Positions 12,660 through 24,443 are shown, numbered from the stretch's first letter. The stretch is DNA of 64,000 bases from Ostrinia nubilalis (GCF_963855985.1 NW_026973566.1:4378501-4442500); one strand, 5' to 3'. Numbers and translations are program-made. The notes: generated by a model not told the origin, from the sequence alone.

Positions 12660-13030
12660 TATTTTATTTGAAAAATTGGCTATTGTCCGAAGATGGTTAA
12701 ATATTAATTTGACCTTTTGATTTGTTTCAATTTAATTGAAAGGAAGATGTGTAACGTGTCAGGAAATTGAATAAGCAAAATATTTATGTGTAATTTGTAA
12801 GCTTATAGAAAGTACTTACTAATTAAGTATTACAGATCAATGTACATTAATGGGCTTTTGTCCAATTTAAAGATGGTTGAATATTTTGACCTTTTGACTT
12901 GTTTCAATTTAATTGAAAGGAAGATGAGTAACGTGTCAGGAAACTGAATAAGCAAAATATTTGTGTATAATTTGTAAGCTTATAGAAAGTACCTACTTAC
13001 TAGTTATTACGAATCAATGTACTTTAATTT
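12660..13030 (+). repeat. Tandem duplication, about 177-bp unit
   Basis: The segment holding TTTCAATTTAATTGAAAGGA and 'CGTGTCAGGAAATTGAATAAG' occurs twice (about 12680-12845 and 12858-13025) in direct orientation at a spacing near 177 bp. It is non-coding. Confidence 0.8.
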
Positions 13031-13089
13031 AGTAGTAGTATTAATTATAATTTATAGCTTGTCTCGAATCAAATAAAATAAGGAAGAGA

Positions 13090-14551
13090 TGTGATGTACT
13101 ACTACACAAATAAAGAGTGTGCGCTATGGCAACACTGACTAGTACGGCGCGGTGGGGAGTCAGTCGTAGTCGGGCTGTAACGTTGCCGTTTGCTGTTTTT
13201 CACAAATTGATATTTCTTCTCGATATTCTGATTTTGGATACCACTAGCGACATCTATTGGCGTGATTTAGAATTAATTTGCGATAGATGGCGCTTTTTGC
13301 TCAGTTAATTGAAATATATTTTATTGAAACATTTCCTAATGTTTTTATATTGATTATTCTATTTTTTAAATAGAATATTTTCAGTGTTCTGGAAATTGTT
13401 TTCATCATGGTTTTGTTAGTACATATTTAGTTTTTTTTAGCGGCGAAACGAAACGTTTCGCGATGAATGGAATCGCGACTGTCAGTTGAGCTGTCAGCTG
13501 TCAAAAAGACTTTGGAATTTTGGTCGATCTTGCGCAGCCGCAATTTTATTATTTTCGGGAATGTGATTCCTTGTATTTCAAATCGGGTGATGCAGGATGC
13601 ATCCACGATAATTTCTTGATAAATAAATAAAAAGAACACACATGAGAAATTCCCTAAATCCTATTCGGATGAGGGTATTGGGTTGCTGAAGACTGCGAGT
13701 GAAGTTCGAATTAGCGAGCGGTCTTCATGCGGGATTTTATAATTTAAACATAATGTTTTGATGATATTTCATATATTTTAATTTCTCTTCATTTCGTATG
13801 AATTATTTCTCCTTTCTAAACTGCTGATCTCTTCGCATTTCCTCCTTGTCATCAAACCTCTGTCTCTGCAAGAGTTTGAACGCTTTCCTGTCGAGGAGAT
13901 GCAAGAGCTTCATCTGGCACTGCGCGCTTGAGGCCGTGGAGGACGCTGCTTGTAGCCTAAAAGTGTGCGAGACCCGTTGGACCCCGGAAGAAGAGAGGAA
14001 CGTCCAGGGTAACGGCTTATAACCGCATGGCTTCCAAGGTACCCACTTTTCCATCCTTCAAGTAGGAGTCTTTCCGACCTGACATCGCGCAGTTATCTTA
14101 ACTAGTAGAGTCTTTTAATATTTAGGCTAAGTTTTAAGAAATTTGTAGTGGCAATAATATTCACCAAACCGAACCTATTTAACGACCTTGAATCCCTTGA
14201 GGTTGGCACTATCTATTACAGTGGTTATAATATCTTAATTGTTAACTGTATATGAGCATACATACGAGATAAAAATAAATTGTGTCAATTGAGAGGGAGC
14301 TGTTTTATTTACATTTTTTAATTTCATACAAGGAACGGTAACTTTTATAAATTTCTGCAAGCCGGACAACCTCTTTTTCACGTGCAGACAATTCACCATC
14401 TTCTCAGTCTGCACCGGTGGCGGTTAAATTCCAGTCACCAAGCCGCCAGGAAAAAAATCCTTTCTTGCAGGGCCGCCACACAGGACGGACGTCAGTGCTT
14501 GCACTAGCTTACACAGTGAACATATACCAGTGTTTTATTTAAGACACCACA
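13090..14551 (+). mobile_element. LTR (same family as 18922), split by an insertion
   Basis: Positions 13090-13175 match the first 86 bp of the LTR at 18922-19085 and 14470-14551 match the rest, ending ACACCACA. The two halves are separated by the 1.3-kb insertion at 13176-14469. GGGC occurs at both junctions. It is probably a solo or truncated LTR. No clear target duplication is visible outside it. Confidence 0.75.
13176..14469. mobile_element. 1.29-kb insertion, TG...CA ends (possible solo LTR)
   Basis: It starts TGTAACG, ends CTTGCA, and is flanked by GGGC on both sides (13172-13175 and 14470-14473). That fits a solo LTR of another retrotransposon with a 4-bp target duplication. Near its right end is a polyadenylation-like AATAAA (14273). 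An 83-codon minus-strand frame at 13803-14054 lacks any recognisable motif and is not called as a gene. The terminal inverted repeat beyond TG/CA is weak, so the class is uncertain. Confidence 0.5.
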
Positions 14552-14553
14552 AG

Positions 14554-17045
14554 ACCACTTAAGGATATTAAACTGGCGGATTTTGATGCAGATGTTTAGG
14601 CTGTGCCATGGGAACAATTTGTCGGGGACGATATTAGTGTCAATGACTCGATATCGGCATTTAACGATCACTTTATTCGTTTGTTTGATCGCCACGCACC
14701 TATTAGAAAGTCTTTTGTTAAAGAGCAAAGCCCACCCTGGATTACACATACGATTAAGGAAATGATGAGGTTGAGGGACGGGGCACTGGCTAGGAGCCGC
14801 CGGACTGAGTGTGAGTGTGATAAGGCTTACTATAAAGAGTTGAAGAAATTGGTGAATGCTGCATTGCATAGTGAAAAGGTTGCTTACTTTCGTCATCACA
14901 TCAACAAACATTCAAAGAACCCGAAAGCACTGTGGAAGAATATTAGAAAAAATGTAGATTTTAATGATGGGAAGAACATTGATTTACCTGTGGGCATTGG
15001 TGATGCAGACTGCATAAACAGACACTTCCTTGATATCCCAGGGAACGAAAATGTTGATCAAGCAGAACATGATTATTTTCAGTCCCATCGCCATGGCAAT
15101 GCGGTTTTCCATTTACATACAGTGGATGAGAGTACAGTGTTGAAGACTATTAAGCTTATATCGACCAACGCACAGGGAGTTGACGGTATATCTCTGGATA
15201 TGTTGCTGCTTACCTTGCCCCGAACTTTGTCTATAATCACGTCCATCATAAATAAATCTATTGAAACGGGAGTTGTACCGGACATTTGGAAGGAGGCTAT
15301 AGTGAAGCCGATACCTAAAGTGAGCCAACCTACCTCTGTGGGAGACCTCCGACCCATAAGTATCTTACCGTTGATGTCCAAGATCATAGAAAAAATTGTT
15401 TGCTCACAAATGGTAGATTTTTTAGAAAATAATAACATCCTGCCTTGTAAGCAATCCGGGTTCAGGGCTGGTTACAGTACGGCGACCTTGCTTTTGGATG
15501 TTATTGATAATGTCTTGGGAGCACAAGATGTGGGAAAAGGAACCATTCTGGTGCTATTGGATTATTCTCGCGCCTTTGATAGCATAAATACGAGTCTTCT
15601 CATTTCCAAGCTCTCTTACTACGGGTTTGATCGAGCATCGATAAGGTGGTTTAATAGCTATCTCAGTGGACGGACCCAACGTGTGGAAGTATGCCGCGAC
15701 AATGAGGACACTAAGAATGTCTCGTTAGCCACTCCCATTAGAAGAGGAATTCCACAAGGGTCAATATTGGGGCCAGTTTTGTTCATTTTGTATAGTTCCG
15801 ATATTAATCAGAGTATACGCAATTGTAAATATCATCTCTACGCAGATGACCTCCAGGTCTACATCTCATTTAGCCCAGCAGAGACAGCGAAAGCGGTGGA
15901 TATGCTTAATGAGGATTTGCAGCGTGTAGCTCACTGGTCAGAGCGAAAAAACCTCGTTATAAACCCCAAAAAGTCCAAATTCATTATTATGGGATCGAAG
16001 GGTCAAATCCACAATATAAAAAATCACGGCCCGGGGGTGAGGATCGGGGGTGTGTGTGTGGAACGAGTGGATGAGGCGCGTAACCTTGGCGTACTTATGG
16101 ATGGGAGCCTGAAATTTGAAAATCACATACGAGAAACCGTAAGAAGCTGCTACTATAGGTTGAAGGTTCTTTATAGGATAAGACAGTTCCTGAGTGTAGA
16201 GCTTCGCATATACTTCTGTGAGTCATTGATACTGTCTAAACTAAACTATGCAGACAGTCATTGGAGGCTGTCTTATGGCTCGCACTAAAAGGATCATCCA
16301 ATCCAACGTGTGCAAAACGCTTGCGCCCGCTTCTGCTTTTCCACCCCACGCAGAGCTCATATTACGCCTTTCCTTAATAAAGGTGGACTCCTGAATATGG
16401 AGTCACCTTGCCAGGCTTCTTTTCGGGATCATTAAAAATAGAAACCCGTTTTACCTCTCCGACAAGCTGGCGTTTTCTTGTAGACCGGTGCGTATGGCTT
16501 ATAAGCTTACCTACCCAAGGCACACTACGGCTGCATTCCGCGGCAGTTTTCGTTACGTGGCTACGAACTGTTGGAACAATATACCCCCACCAATCCGGAA
16601 CTCTTTGACAGGATATGCTTTTAAAACCAGATTCAAGGCTTATCTTCTTGAGCGTCAAAATTGTAGATGTAGTTTTGCACGTAACAATTTTGAGGACTGT
16701 TTGCACGTATCTACTGTTGGTATCTGATCTTGTGCCTTGTTATTCTCATTATCATTGTCATGTTTATTGTTTCTGCCTTACTTAAACTTATGCCAAAATG
16801 TGTATGTGTCACCGTTGCTCAGTTGCGTCTTGTTTTTTTTTTTAATGTTTACCTGCGCCTCTCCACCACTACAATCAGGCGACCACTGAAAACCAGCGTC
16901 GTGGTGCTACGCACTGCGGCATTATGCTGAGTGGAAGCCTATTTGGCATAATTTTTAAATTAATTTTTTTATCGTATTAATATTCTGTAATTTGTTGTTC
17001 TAGTGTGCCAAATAAATGTATTTTCTTTTCTTTTCTTTTCTTTTC
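14554..17045 (+). mobile_element. 5'-truncated non-LTR retrotransposon (LINE)
   Basis: The element begins abruptly just after the LTR end, inside the linker between the endonuclease and reverse transcriptase domains. It ends in a 3' UTR with GTGCCAAATAAATGTA followed by a (CTTTT)n tail at about 17005-17045. The loss of ORF1 and the endonuclease is the usual 5' truncation of LINE copies. It is of the Jockey/CR1 group in the broad sense. Confidence 0.85.
14603..16727 (+). pseudogene. LINE reverse transcriptase (truncated, frameshifted)
   Basis: A 561-codon frame (14603-16288) carries the LINE RT order: DLRPISILPLMSKIIEKI (about residue 250), LLDYSRAFDSI (motif A), RRGIPQGSILGPVLF (motif B) and HLYADDLQVYI (motif C with the YADD catalytic pair). 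Homology breaks off near 16285 and resumes in another frame at 16488-16727 (YVATNCWNNIPPPIRNS, then a stop), so at least one frameshift separates RT from its C-terminal part. The N-terminus lacks the endonuclease. It is not expected to be functional. Confidence 0.9.
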
Positions 17046-17054
17046 ATGATATAA

Positions 17055-17252
17055 AATATTTGCTTATTAATGGTAAGTTACCCACGCTATCACTTGTTTT
17101 TGAAGGAAGAGGTGAAAACTTAAAATTAAAAACTTAAATCCTTGTAAATATGCGAGAAATGGGTCAAGCCCCAAATTTAAAGTATTTTCACCGATAAAAT
17201 TGTCCATAGATTACGACCTTAAAGTTTGATCACTACATGCCCGGACACACTG
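17055..17252. mobile_element. Half copy of palindromic element B
   Basis: It matches the right arm of the element complete at 61741-62784, from GCTTATTAATGGTAAGTTAC to CCGGACACACTG, with flanking TA at 17253-17254. The left half is absent. Confidence 0.8.
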
Positions 17253-17254
17253 TA

Positions 17255-17774
17255 TAATACTTCGAGACGAGACATATTTTTTTCTTATTTCTTATTATTA
17301 TTTTGTTATTAGTAAGTAATAATAATAAAACAACGAACTTAGGTAAAGGAAATCACAAGACAACAAAAAATACCTACAAAGAATTATTTCAATTCTGTAA
17401 TTAGCAAAAACGTATTTTATTAATTTCTTGGAAACAATTACATCGCTTTTGTGGATTTTGCGTTTCGATTGGTAATTTAAAAGGTACCCCGTTGGTCCAT
17501 TGGTTTTGGTAGGTATGAGTTTTTTTATCTCATTGGTCCCCACAAAAAATCGGAATTATTCCTGGGGAATTTTCGATTCATCTAGCTCAATCGTCTCGTC
17601 GCGAATAAGGTTAGGTAAATTGATACCACCTATTTCGATCCCTGATAATAATATAAAATATACAGGTGTTTGGTAGAACGTTAGACAAACTTCGTAAGTA
17701 AGGTCATTTTGAATATGAGTTCGCCCATTTGACCCTAAATGAGCTACTTTTTTTTATTGATATTTATGATATTA
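17255..17774. other. AT-rich non-coding stretch
   Basis: No gene or classifiable repeat is seen. The 81-codon minus-strand frame (17298-17543) is low-complexity at its C-terminus and has no recognisable domain. Confidence 0.4.
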
Positions 17775-18300
17775 CTAGCGGCCGCCCGCGACTTCGTACG
17801 CGTGGATCTCGTTTTACCCCCTTCATCTATCTTACGCAGTTTAGATTTTGTCATACAAATGTTTTTTCCCGTTAACTCCCGTTCCCGTGGGAATTTTGCA
17901 ATATCCTGTTGTGACTAAGCTTTAAGTTTACTAAAGTAGGTACCTGCATGCGAAATTTCAAGCGTCTAAATTACGCGGTTTAGATTTTTTCATACAAAAG
18001 AATTTTCCCGCTAATTCCGTTTACTAAGGTACCTACATGCCAAATTTCAAGCGTCTAACTTAAGCGGTTTAGATTTTTCATACAAAAGAATTTTCCCGCT
18101 AATTCCTGTTCCCGTGGGAATTCCTAAGTATACTATAACCTGCCCAGGAGTATGAAGAATAATTGTACCAAGTTTCGTTAAAATCCGTCAAGTAGTTTTT
18201 GTTTCTATAAGGAACATACAGACAGACAGACAGACAGACAGACAAAAATTTTACTGATTGCATTTTTGGCATCAGTATCGATCACTAATCACCCCCTGAT
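17775..18300 (-). mobile_element. Helitron-type non-autonomous element
   Basis: It starts A^CTAGCGGCCGCCCGCGAC, the reverse complement of a Helitron 3' terminus with GC hairpin and CTAG. It carries the internal phrase 'CAAATTTCAAGCGTCTAA' in repeats and a (CAGA)n tract near 18220-18243. The right (5') end is not clear. No Rep/helicase is encoded. Confidence 0.65.
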
Positions 18301-18473
18301 AGTTATTTTGAAAATATATTTCATGTACAGAATTGACCTCTCTACAGATTTATTATAAGTATAGAAGATTATTTTTTTCCGAAATTTGACCTAAAACTGC
18401 TTCTTTTTTTCTCGCGTGTTTTTAACCGATTTATTTATTTCGTATGAATATCCAATTATGTCTTTAGTCTAAT

Positions 18474-18593
18474 GGTGCGTCCAGACAGGGCGCACGGGCT
18501 CGCGCAGCAAGATGGTCATCCTTGATCCTCTTGAGTGAGCAGGATGTTGAGTTTTTATTGGGTATGACTGGGCGCGCCCAGTCTGGATGCACC
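18474..18593. mobile_element. 120-bp MITE
   Basis: The imperfect inverted ends are GGTGCGTCCAGACAGGGCGC and the complement of GGGCGCGCCCAGTCTGGATG. The flanks both read TAAT. No coding capacity is present. Confidence 0.6.
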
Positions 18594-18921
18594 GTAATAA
18601 AAACATTTTATATCCAGATACTGATTGGATAGCTAATTACGAGCCGCCAAAGTTTAACAAAAGTACAAAACACGATAAAAAAACTTAACTTAGAAATTGA
18701 TTAAAAAAATGAAATGTGTTAGTGGATTGTTTTTAAGATATTTTAAAACCATCTCCTAATTATCTCTTCTTTCCAATGATAATAACTATAATATCACTTG
18801 TAGTAATTAGTTATTGGATTTCGCCAAAAATTCAAAGTTTAGTGAAGAAAATGGGAAAATATTACAAAAATTATCCATAGAAAGTTTCTTCAAACATCGC
18901 TATCTTTTCTGATATACAGTA

Positions 18922-19085
18922 TGTGGTGTACTACTACACAAATAAAGAGTGTGCGCTATGGCAACACTGACTAGTACGGCGCGGTGGGGAGTCAGTCGTA
19001 GTCGGGCCGCCACACGGGACGGACGTCAGTGCTTGCACTAGCTTACACAGTGAACATATACCAGTGTTTTATTTAAGACACCACA
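18922..19085 (+). mobile_element. LTR of an LTR retrotransposon
   Basis: This 164-bp unit starts TGTGGTGT and ends ACACCACA, a perfect 8-bp terminal inverted repeat. It contains AATAAA near 18941. TGGCGACGAGG follows at 19087 and looks like a primer-binding site. Only a short piece of leader (to about 19110) follows, with no gag or pol. The same LTR, split in two, is at 13090-14551. Confidence 0.8.
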
Positions 19086-19086
19086 A

Positions 19087-19110
19087 TGGCGACGAGGATC
19101 AAAGTGAGTA
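19087..19110 (+). promoter_or_regulatory. Probable primer-binding site
   Basis: TGGCGACGAGGATCAAAGTG lies one base after the LTR end, where a retrotransposon tRNA primer site is expected. The primer tRNA is not assigned. Confidence 0.5.
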
Positions 19111-19310
19111 ATTATTAATTTTAATGATTATATACCCAATAAATTAAATAAAATAAAAGGGAGGTAGCTACAATCATTACACTTACAGAATTTACATTCA
19201 CAGTTTATTTGCCGATTATTATTTTTCAAAATCATTATAATTATCAACGTCAAGTCAATTAATATTTAATTTTACAAACAATACCAAACCTACAAACCCA
19301 TAGTAATATT

Positions 19311-21037
19311 GTTAGGGTTCCGTACCTCAAAAGGAAAAAACGGAACCCTTATAGGATCACTTTGTTGTCCGTCTGTCTGTCTGTCAAGACCCTTTATCTC
19401 AAGAACGCGTGGACGTATCAAGCTGAAATTCACATAAAATACTCAGGTCTATTGTCCCTTTAAGCTGTGAAAATATCAAACTTCTAAGTCAAGCCAATCA
19501 AAAGATACAGCCGATTATGTCGATATTTTCAACAAATTTTCGACACTCGCAAAGGAATCAAAACCTACAGGATACTTCCCGTAAACTCAGAATCTTGAAA
19601 TTTGGCATGAAGCATTGTCATATAATGCAAATATAGGAAAAATTGCGAAAATTACATTTTTTTAGTTATAAAATATAATAAAAATATTTTAATAAAATGA
19701 AACTTACTACCTTATTTCTCACGAACGAATAAAGGTATGGAATTGACATTTATACCAAATACCTAGGTCTATTGTCCCTTTAAGCAGTGAAAAAAATCAA
19801 ACTTCTAAGTTAACGCGATCAAAAGATACAGCAGTTTATACCGACACCTTAGACGAATTTCCGTCACACGCTAGGGAATCAAAACCTACAAGGTACTTCC
19901 CGTGAACTCAGAATCTTGAAATTCGGCACGAAGCAACGTTATACAGGGTGGAATTTTGTAATGCCACCTGGAGGGAAAGTACTCTAAACTGTAGATAGAA
20001 AATTTTACTGAAAGAAAACATTCCTTTATTTTTGAAAAGAAAGAGAACTGCATTCAACGATTTTCGAAATTTTTTCGAAAATTCTCTACCATACCATACA
20101 ATTTCCTGTACACATTTAAAATAATTTAAGATTTCATGGTTTTCCTTTCATTTGATTTATCAAGTTTGTTAGAGAGATTTCATCCTTATACTTAACCCTA
20201 ACGATCGATGTAATAAAAATACAGGGTGTAATTTTTAGCAGATTTTAGTTGGTTCGATTCCCGGGTGTGGCAAGCAAATTATTGGAAATCTTTGATTGCA
20301 ATTCTATTTCTTTTCAAAAATAAAGGAATGTTTTCTTTGAGAAAAATTTTCTATCTACAATATTAAGAGTACTTTCCCTCCAGGTGGCATTAAAAAATTC
20401 CACTCTGTATAGTACAGATAAAGGAAAAATTGCGAAAATTATAAATTTGAAGTTACATAAAATATTAAAATATTATTTTTGCTTACATGACATAAAATAT
20501 TTTTTTAATAATTATAAACTTACTACCTACCCTTTTTCACATGAACGCGTAGAGATATTTAAGTTGAAATTCATATCAAACACTTCTTAAATCTAATTGC
20601 CTCTAAACTGTGAAAAATTCTAAATCAACGCAAAAATTCAAAACGCTCTAAAACGATGACTATAAAATGTTGTAAATAAATAACTTTAATAAAAGAACTT
20701 TTACAAGGTACTGGCCTACTATTTTAGTTATATTATAAAAAATATTAACTATGTTGACTCTCACGAAATTACCATAACTATGATTGTTCTAAACTGAACG
20801 GTTTGCGCGAGAGTCACTTCCAAAGTATTAAAATGTGTCCCCTCTCTGTAAGTTCCAAAATAAGATAATATTAAAACTAAAAAAAATATATGATGTGCAT
20901 TACGGATTACCATGCAATTGGTTTGAACGATATCTAGTAAGTAATTTGATTTAATACGTCATAAATTGTAAACCGCTACGTTTGTACGGCGGAACCCTCG
21001 GTGTGCGAGTCCGACTCGCACTTGGCCGGTTTTTTTT
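19311..21037 (+). repeat. Lepidoptera-type 'GTTAGGGTTCCGTACC' repeat
   Basis: The head (GTTAGGGTTCCGTACCTCAA), the internal 'GTCCGTCTGTCTGTCTGTCA' and the tail (GAGTCCGACTCGCACTTGGC, then CGG and a T run) are those of a repeat I recognise from many moth and butterfly genomes. Inside it, a phrase (TACTTCCCGT...TCAGAATCTTGAAAT) occurs twice, about 330 bp apart. A MITE is inserted at 19944-20407. No intact frame is present. Confidence 0.75.
19944..20407. mobile_element. TA-flanked MITE inside the preceding repeat
   Basis: The inverted termini are CAGGGTGGAATTTTGTAATG at the left and its near complement (...AAAAATTCCACTCTG) at the right, flanked by TA. Subterminal CACCTGGAGGGAAAGTACTC is also inverted at the right. 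A tRNA B-box-like GGTTCGATTCCCGG lies at about 20250. No coding capacity is present. Confidence 0.85.
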
Positions 21038-21299
21038 GATTTTGTTACGCGTACGCATGAGTCACAGAATGTTATGTTGATTAACAAACTCGTTACTTAC
21101 CAAAAGTCACTTGTTATTCTATGATAATTAGTCTTGTTAAAACTAAATCATCTAAGATCATTTGAGCCAAACTGACGCAGACAGAATATGTCTGCCTGCC
21201 AGTTGAAGGGTACCTATTTAAACTGTAATTTGCAATGCCACTGGGACTCGTTTTGATCATTATTCCATATCGAACTAAATAATTTATATTATTACAATG

Positions 21300-21440
21300 A
21301 TCGTATTCCTGAACGAATTAAATTGTTTCACTACAATGAAATATACGTAATACGAGTAGGTTACCTCCTGTTTACATCAATGCTACCTATAAAACGAGAC
21401 AAGATAGTGTATTGTCAAGAAATTATGATAATCTGATTGG
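21300..21440 (+). repeat. Repeat X, copy 2, part a
   Basis: From about 21336 this matches 3781-3886 of copy 1 and stops at the Polinton insertion point. It ends with GATTGG, the duplicated target. Confidence 0.85.
21435..21440. repeat. Polinton target-site duplication, left (GATTGG)
   Basis: GATTGG occurs here and again at 37820-37825, immediately outside both termini. The empty site in repeat X copy 1 (about 3878) has it once. Six bases is the duplication length known for Polintons. Confidence 0.95.
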
Positions 21441-21532
21441 AGTAGTATGGAATTGGGCATTCTAGATCACTGTCGCTCGTCGCTAACGCTGCTCGCTCCA
21501 GATGATCTAGAATTGCCCAATTCCATACTACT
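21441..21532. repeat. Left terminal repeat, hairpin-capable
   Basis: The outer 29 bp (AGTAGTATGGAATTGGGCAT...) reappears inverted at 21503-21532 with one extra base, enclosing about 33 bp of CGCTCG-rich loop. The whole about-90-bp unit is also the inverted repeat of the right end (37730-37819). Confidence 0.9.
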
Positions 21533-22024
21533 CATTAGCAACGCATAGCGCGCTCGACCTCGCACCGCGCAGCGCACCTGCTTTCGGAAACGAGAACCAC
21601 AAAAAAATTTACAATCGTTGTTAATACATTACCCACATGAAATACAACTTACTGATAACACTTCAGCATGCTGATCTGTTACCATGCCATTATTCGAAGC
21701 TGGCTTCGCATACTCGAGTAAATAATATAGTTATCTAATTATTTAATGTGTAATGGATAAATTTATATTGAAATAACACGGCCCCCGCCACTGTCGTCGA
21801 CTTGTTGCGTCACACGCATCGAAACGCGCGCCGGAAATAACGCTGCTGACACTGCGACAAAAGTAACTATTGTTTGTGCCTTATGCACTCGTTTCTGATG
21901 TTTTAATTAAATTGATATTTTAACATATAAATTACAATAATATAATAAGAAATTATAATAAATCTTTGGACAATTTCACAAAGTGCCAGCTAACCTCAAA
22001 GTAAGCAACTTAATGCTTGTGTTA
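21533..22024. other. Polinton left non-coding arm
   Basis: No gene is seen. A GC-rich stretch (GCGCGCTCGACCTCGCACCG, 21548 on) follows the terminal repeat and then AT-rich sequence. It could hold replication or packaging signals, but no motif can be named. Confidence 0.35.
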
Positions 22025-22240
22025 TGGTGCTAGCTTAACGTATTATACTACTTATATACTTTTTTAAATACATACATATTATACATATCATAGTAACATC
22101 CAGACCCGTCACATAAATTAAAATTCATCATTTCAATTTCCACCCGGCCGGGAATCGAACCCGGGACCTCTCGGCATGGTAGTCCGTTCTGAACCACTAC
22201 AGTTACACCAAACAGCCGACAAAGTTGAACTAACGGTACT
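22025..22240 (-). mobile_element. tRNA-derived SINE
   Basis: On the minus strand the unit reads from a tRNA-like head with an A-box-like TGGTGTAACTGTAGTGG and an exact B-box, GGGTTCGATTCCCGGC (about 22142-22160), into an unrelated AT-rich tail with GTATATAAGTAG. A real tRNA gene is unlikely: no anticodon arm or 3' acceptor pairing can be drawn. It is inserted in the Polinton left arm. Confidence 0.75.
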
Positions 22241-22708
22241 CTGAACGTAAGGCGTTCTTCTTTATTACTAAATGTATGCAAAATACGTAAGTATTTGATA
22301 ATTATGAACGTAAATAAGAAATAATGTAGGTAAATTATTGAAATAAGCGCCTCAATCAATGTAAAAGTTTTATACGTTGTTTACTTTGGTAGACCAGGAA
22401 TCTTGTCTTAAGAAAGCCGCTCCGAAATATGACATGCTGTCATTATATTTATTTCCTTTTATATAAAGACTGCTAGGATTTATACTTCAGGTTTGCTATA
22501 ACTGTTGACGTTTCTGTAAGACTTTATTCCTTTAAAAAATAAATAAGTAGGTACCTACGTGAAAATTTAAACTTATAATTACTGACAAAATATATTCTCA
22601 AGGGTCTTATGATATAAGAACCTCAAATCTTTCAAAGCAGGTGTATGTATAAAAACACAAAATGTTCGTCTATTTAAAGAATTTCATTAAAACACACTGC
22701 AGAAGATG

Positions 22709-22735
22709 TTTTTTTTTTTTTTTTTTTTTTTTTTT
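22709..22735. repeat. Poly(T) run, 27 bases
   Basis: An uninterrupted run of 27 T. It may be the tail of a minus-strand retroposed sequence, but nothing recognisable lies beside it. The rest of 22241-23046 shows no gene. Confidence 0.8.
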
Positions 22736-23046
22736 ATGATATAAGATTCTATTATAGTTGAGCCAGCGCAACTTATTTTTAAACCTGGACCTGAAAAAAT
22801 GTGTTTTAGGCGTTTTCACGTTTCATTATAACAACTTGAAATTTAATCACCTACGTAATTGCATGAGCAATGTCACATTAAATTGTTTAGCTTTTACTTT
22901 CGGGTAAGGCGTATGTAGTTTACTCTACACTCGTGTGACTCGTGTATACCGTGATGTCAGACTATAGAGTTGTCATGAGTGTCAGACATGCAGTCATCAA
23001 TTAGACCTTAGCTTAACACACATCCACGCATCGTGTTAGCTTAAAC

Positions 23047-23262
23047 ACTAGCTGTTGCCCGCTGCTTCATCCGCGTGAATTTTTTTGTCAGAGATCGTTA
23101 TAAATTATAGCCTATATGTTATTCTGGGTTATAAACTATAATACTGCAAAGTTTCATCAAAATCCGTTCAGTAGTTTTTGCGTGAAAGAGTAACAAACAT
23201 CCATCCAGACATCCATACATCTAGACATCCAAATTTCGCATTTATAATATTAGTAAGAAGTA
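23047..23262 (+). repeat. Lepidoptera-type dispersed repeat
   Basis: It runs from CTAGCTGTTGCCCGCTGCTT through 'AAGTTTCATCAAAATCCGTT' and 'GTAGTTTTTGCGTGAAAGAG' to CATTTATAATATTAGTAAG. The tail is the same as at 125-275. It is inserted in the Polinton left arm. Confidence 0.75.
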
Positions 23263-24290
23263 AGATGTTTTTTTATATCAAACTAATAGATTCCAACTTA
23301 TATCAACCAAAGTGGGAACAGATGATTGTTTACAAGAAACTCAACACTAACTTAGCCGTCTAACATTTATACAAAATGAAGTAAAATAAGACATAATGTT
23401 TATTTGTTTTAATGTTATTCTGCAATTATTAAAAATATCTGTTTAATGATAGTTAAACTCTAAGATAATATACTTAATTCAAAATTGCTCTGATTATTTA
23501 ATTAAAAAGGTGTTTTATACCATTTGCTATCACCATTCCGTAGTATTGCTAAAATAGTTAATGCTAATGATCGAAACCTTGATTTTACGACTTGTTTTAA
23601 TAATTTGTAATATTTTAGATTTGATGTAAATAAGGCTAATTAAAATGGCTTAAAAATAAAAGTATTTACATTTTACATACTTATTTTCATAATACATTCT
23701 ACTGTGATAAAAATAATTCGTTTCAGATAAATGTAGTTTTTATATAATTAGGTATAAAGTAATAACTATTGATTTAAATAAACTTGGAAAAATACCATAT
23801 TAATAAATTGAGGTCAAGCAAACATGCGGAGTGCTATGCACCACGTGGTTGTAAGTCTGCTTGCTTGCATTTTTCACCGCACGCATCGGGCTGGTGCGCT
23901 TCTCAACTAGGGATGGGACAAAAATATTATGGGCGATACTGTCTGATACTTGATAATTTCGATACGTGATAAATATAATTATATAACTAGGTACTCCGTT
24001 TTTATATTTCATAATTTCAGATGATTTTAATGTTCTCTATTTTAGATTTCTGTGGGCATGCCATCGATTACCTATATCAACCAGTAGAATAAGAGGTGTT
24101 ATTTTTGTAAAAATATGTTGCGCATCTAAATATTACAAATATTTATTTTTACGTTAAATTAAAAAGGCTATTCTCATAATGTAACAAATGTAGTTACGAC
24201 GTGGTAACTCATATTTTATACTAGGTAACTGCTCCGTACTTTTTACAACACTATAACTGTTTTTGCGAACTCCACAATAATCGCGTTATA
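23263..24290. other. Polinton left non-coding arm, inner part
   Basis: AT-rich sequence with no frame or repeat that can be supported. The promoter of the spliced gene starting at 24444 should lie near the right end, but no clear TATA box is seen. Confidence 0.35.
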
Positions 24291-24443
24291 AATTGGGGTG
24301 TTTCGGTGATTGTCACCACAGTACCGCAACAAGTAATTATCTAGTAATTGCTGCTCAAGTAGCTATTGCGCAGTGCTCCAGAATCTCTGCCCTCCAGAAT
24401 CTCTGCTCTTCAGAATCCCTGCTCCATCACCAAGGTAAAAATC

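Noticed and set aside
13803..14054. 83-codon minus-strand frame with relatively balanced composition
   Set aside because: It lies wholly inside a probable solo LTR, has no domain and no upstream or downstream gene signals.
22142..22215. Possible tRNA gene on the minus strand
   Set aside because: The B-box is exact, but the acceptor and anticodon arms do not pair and an AT-rich tail follows, so it is a tRNA-derived SINE.
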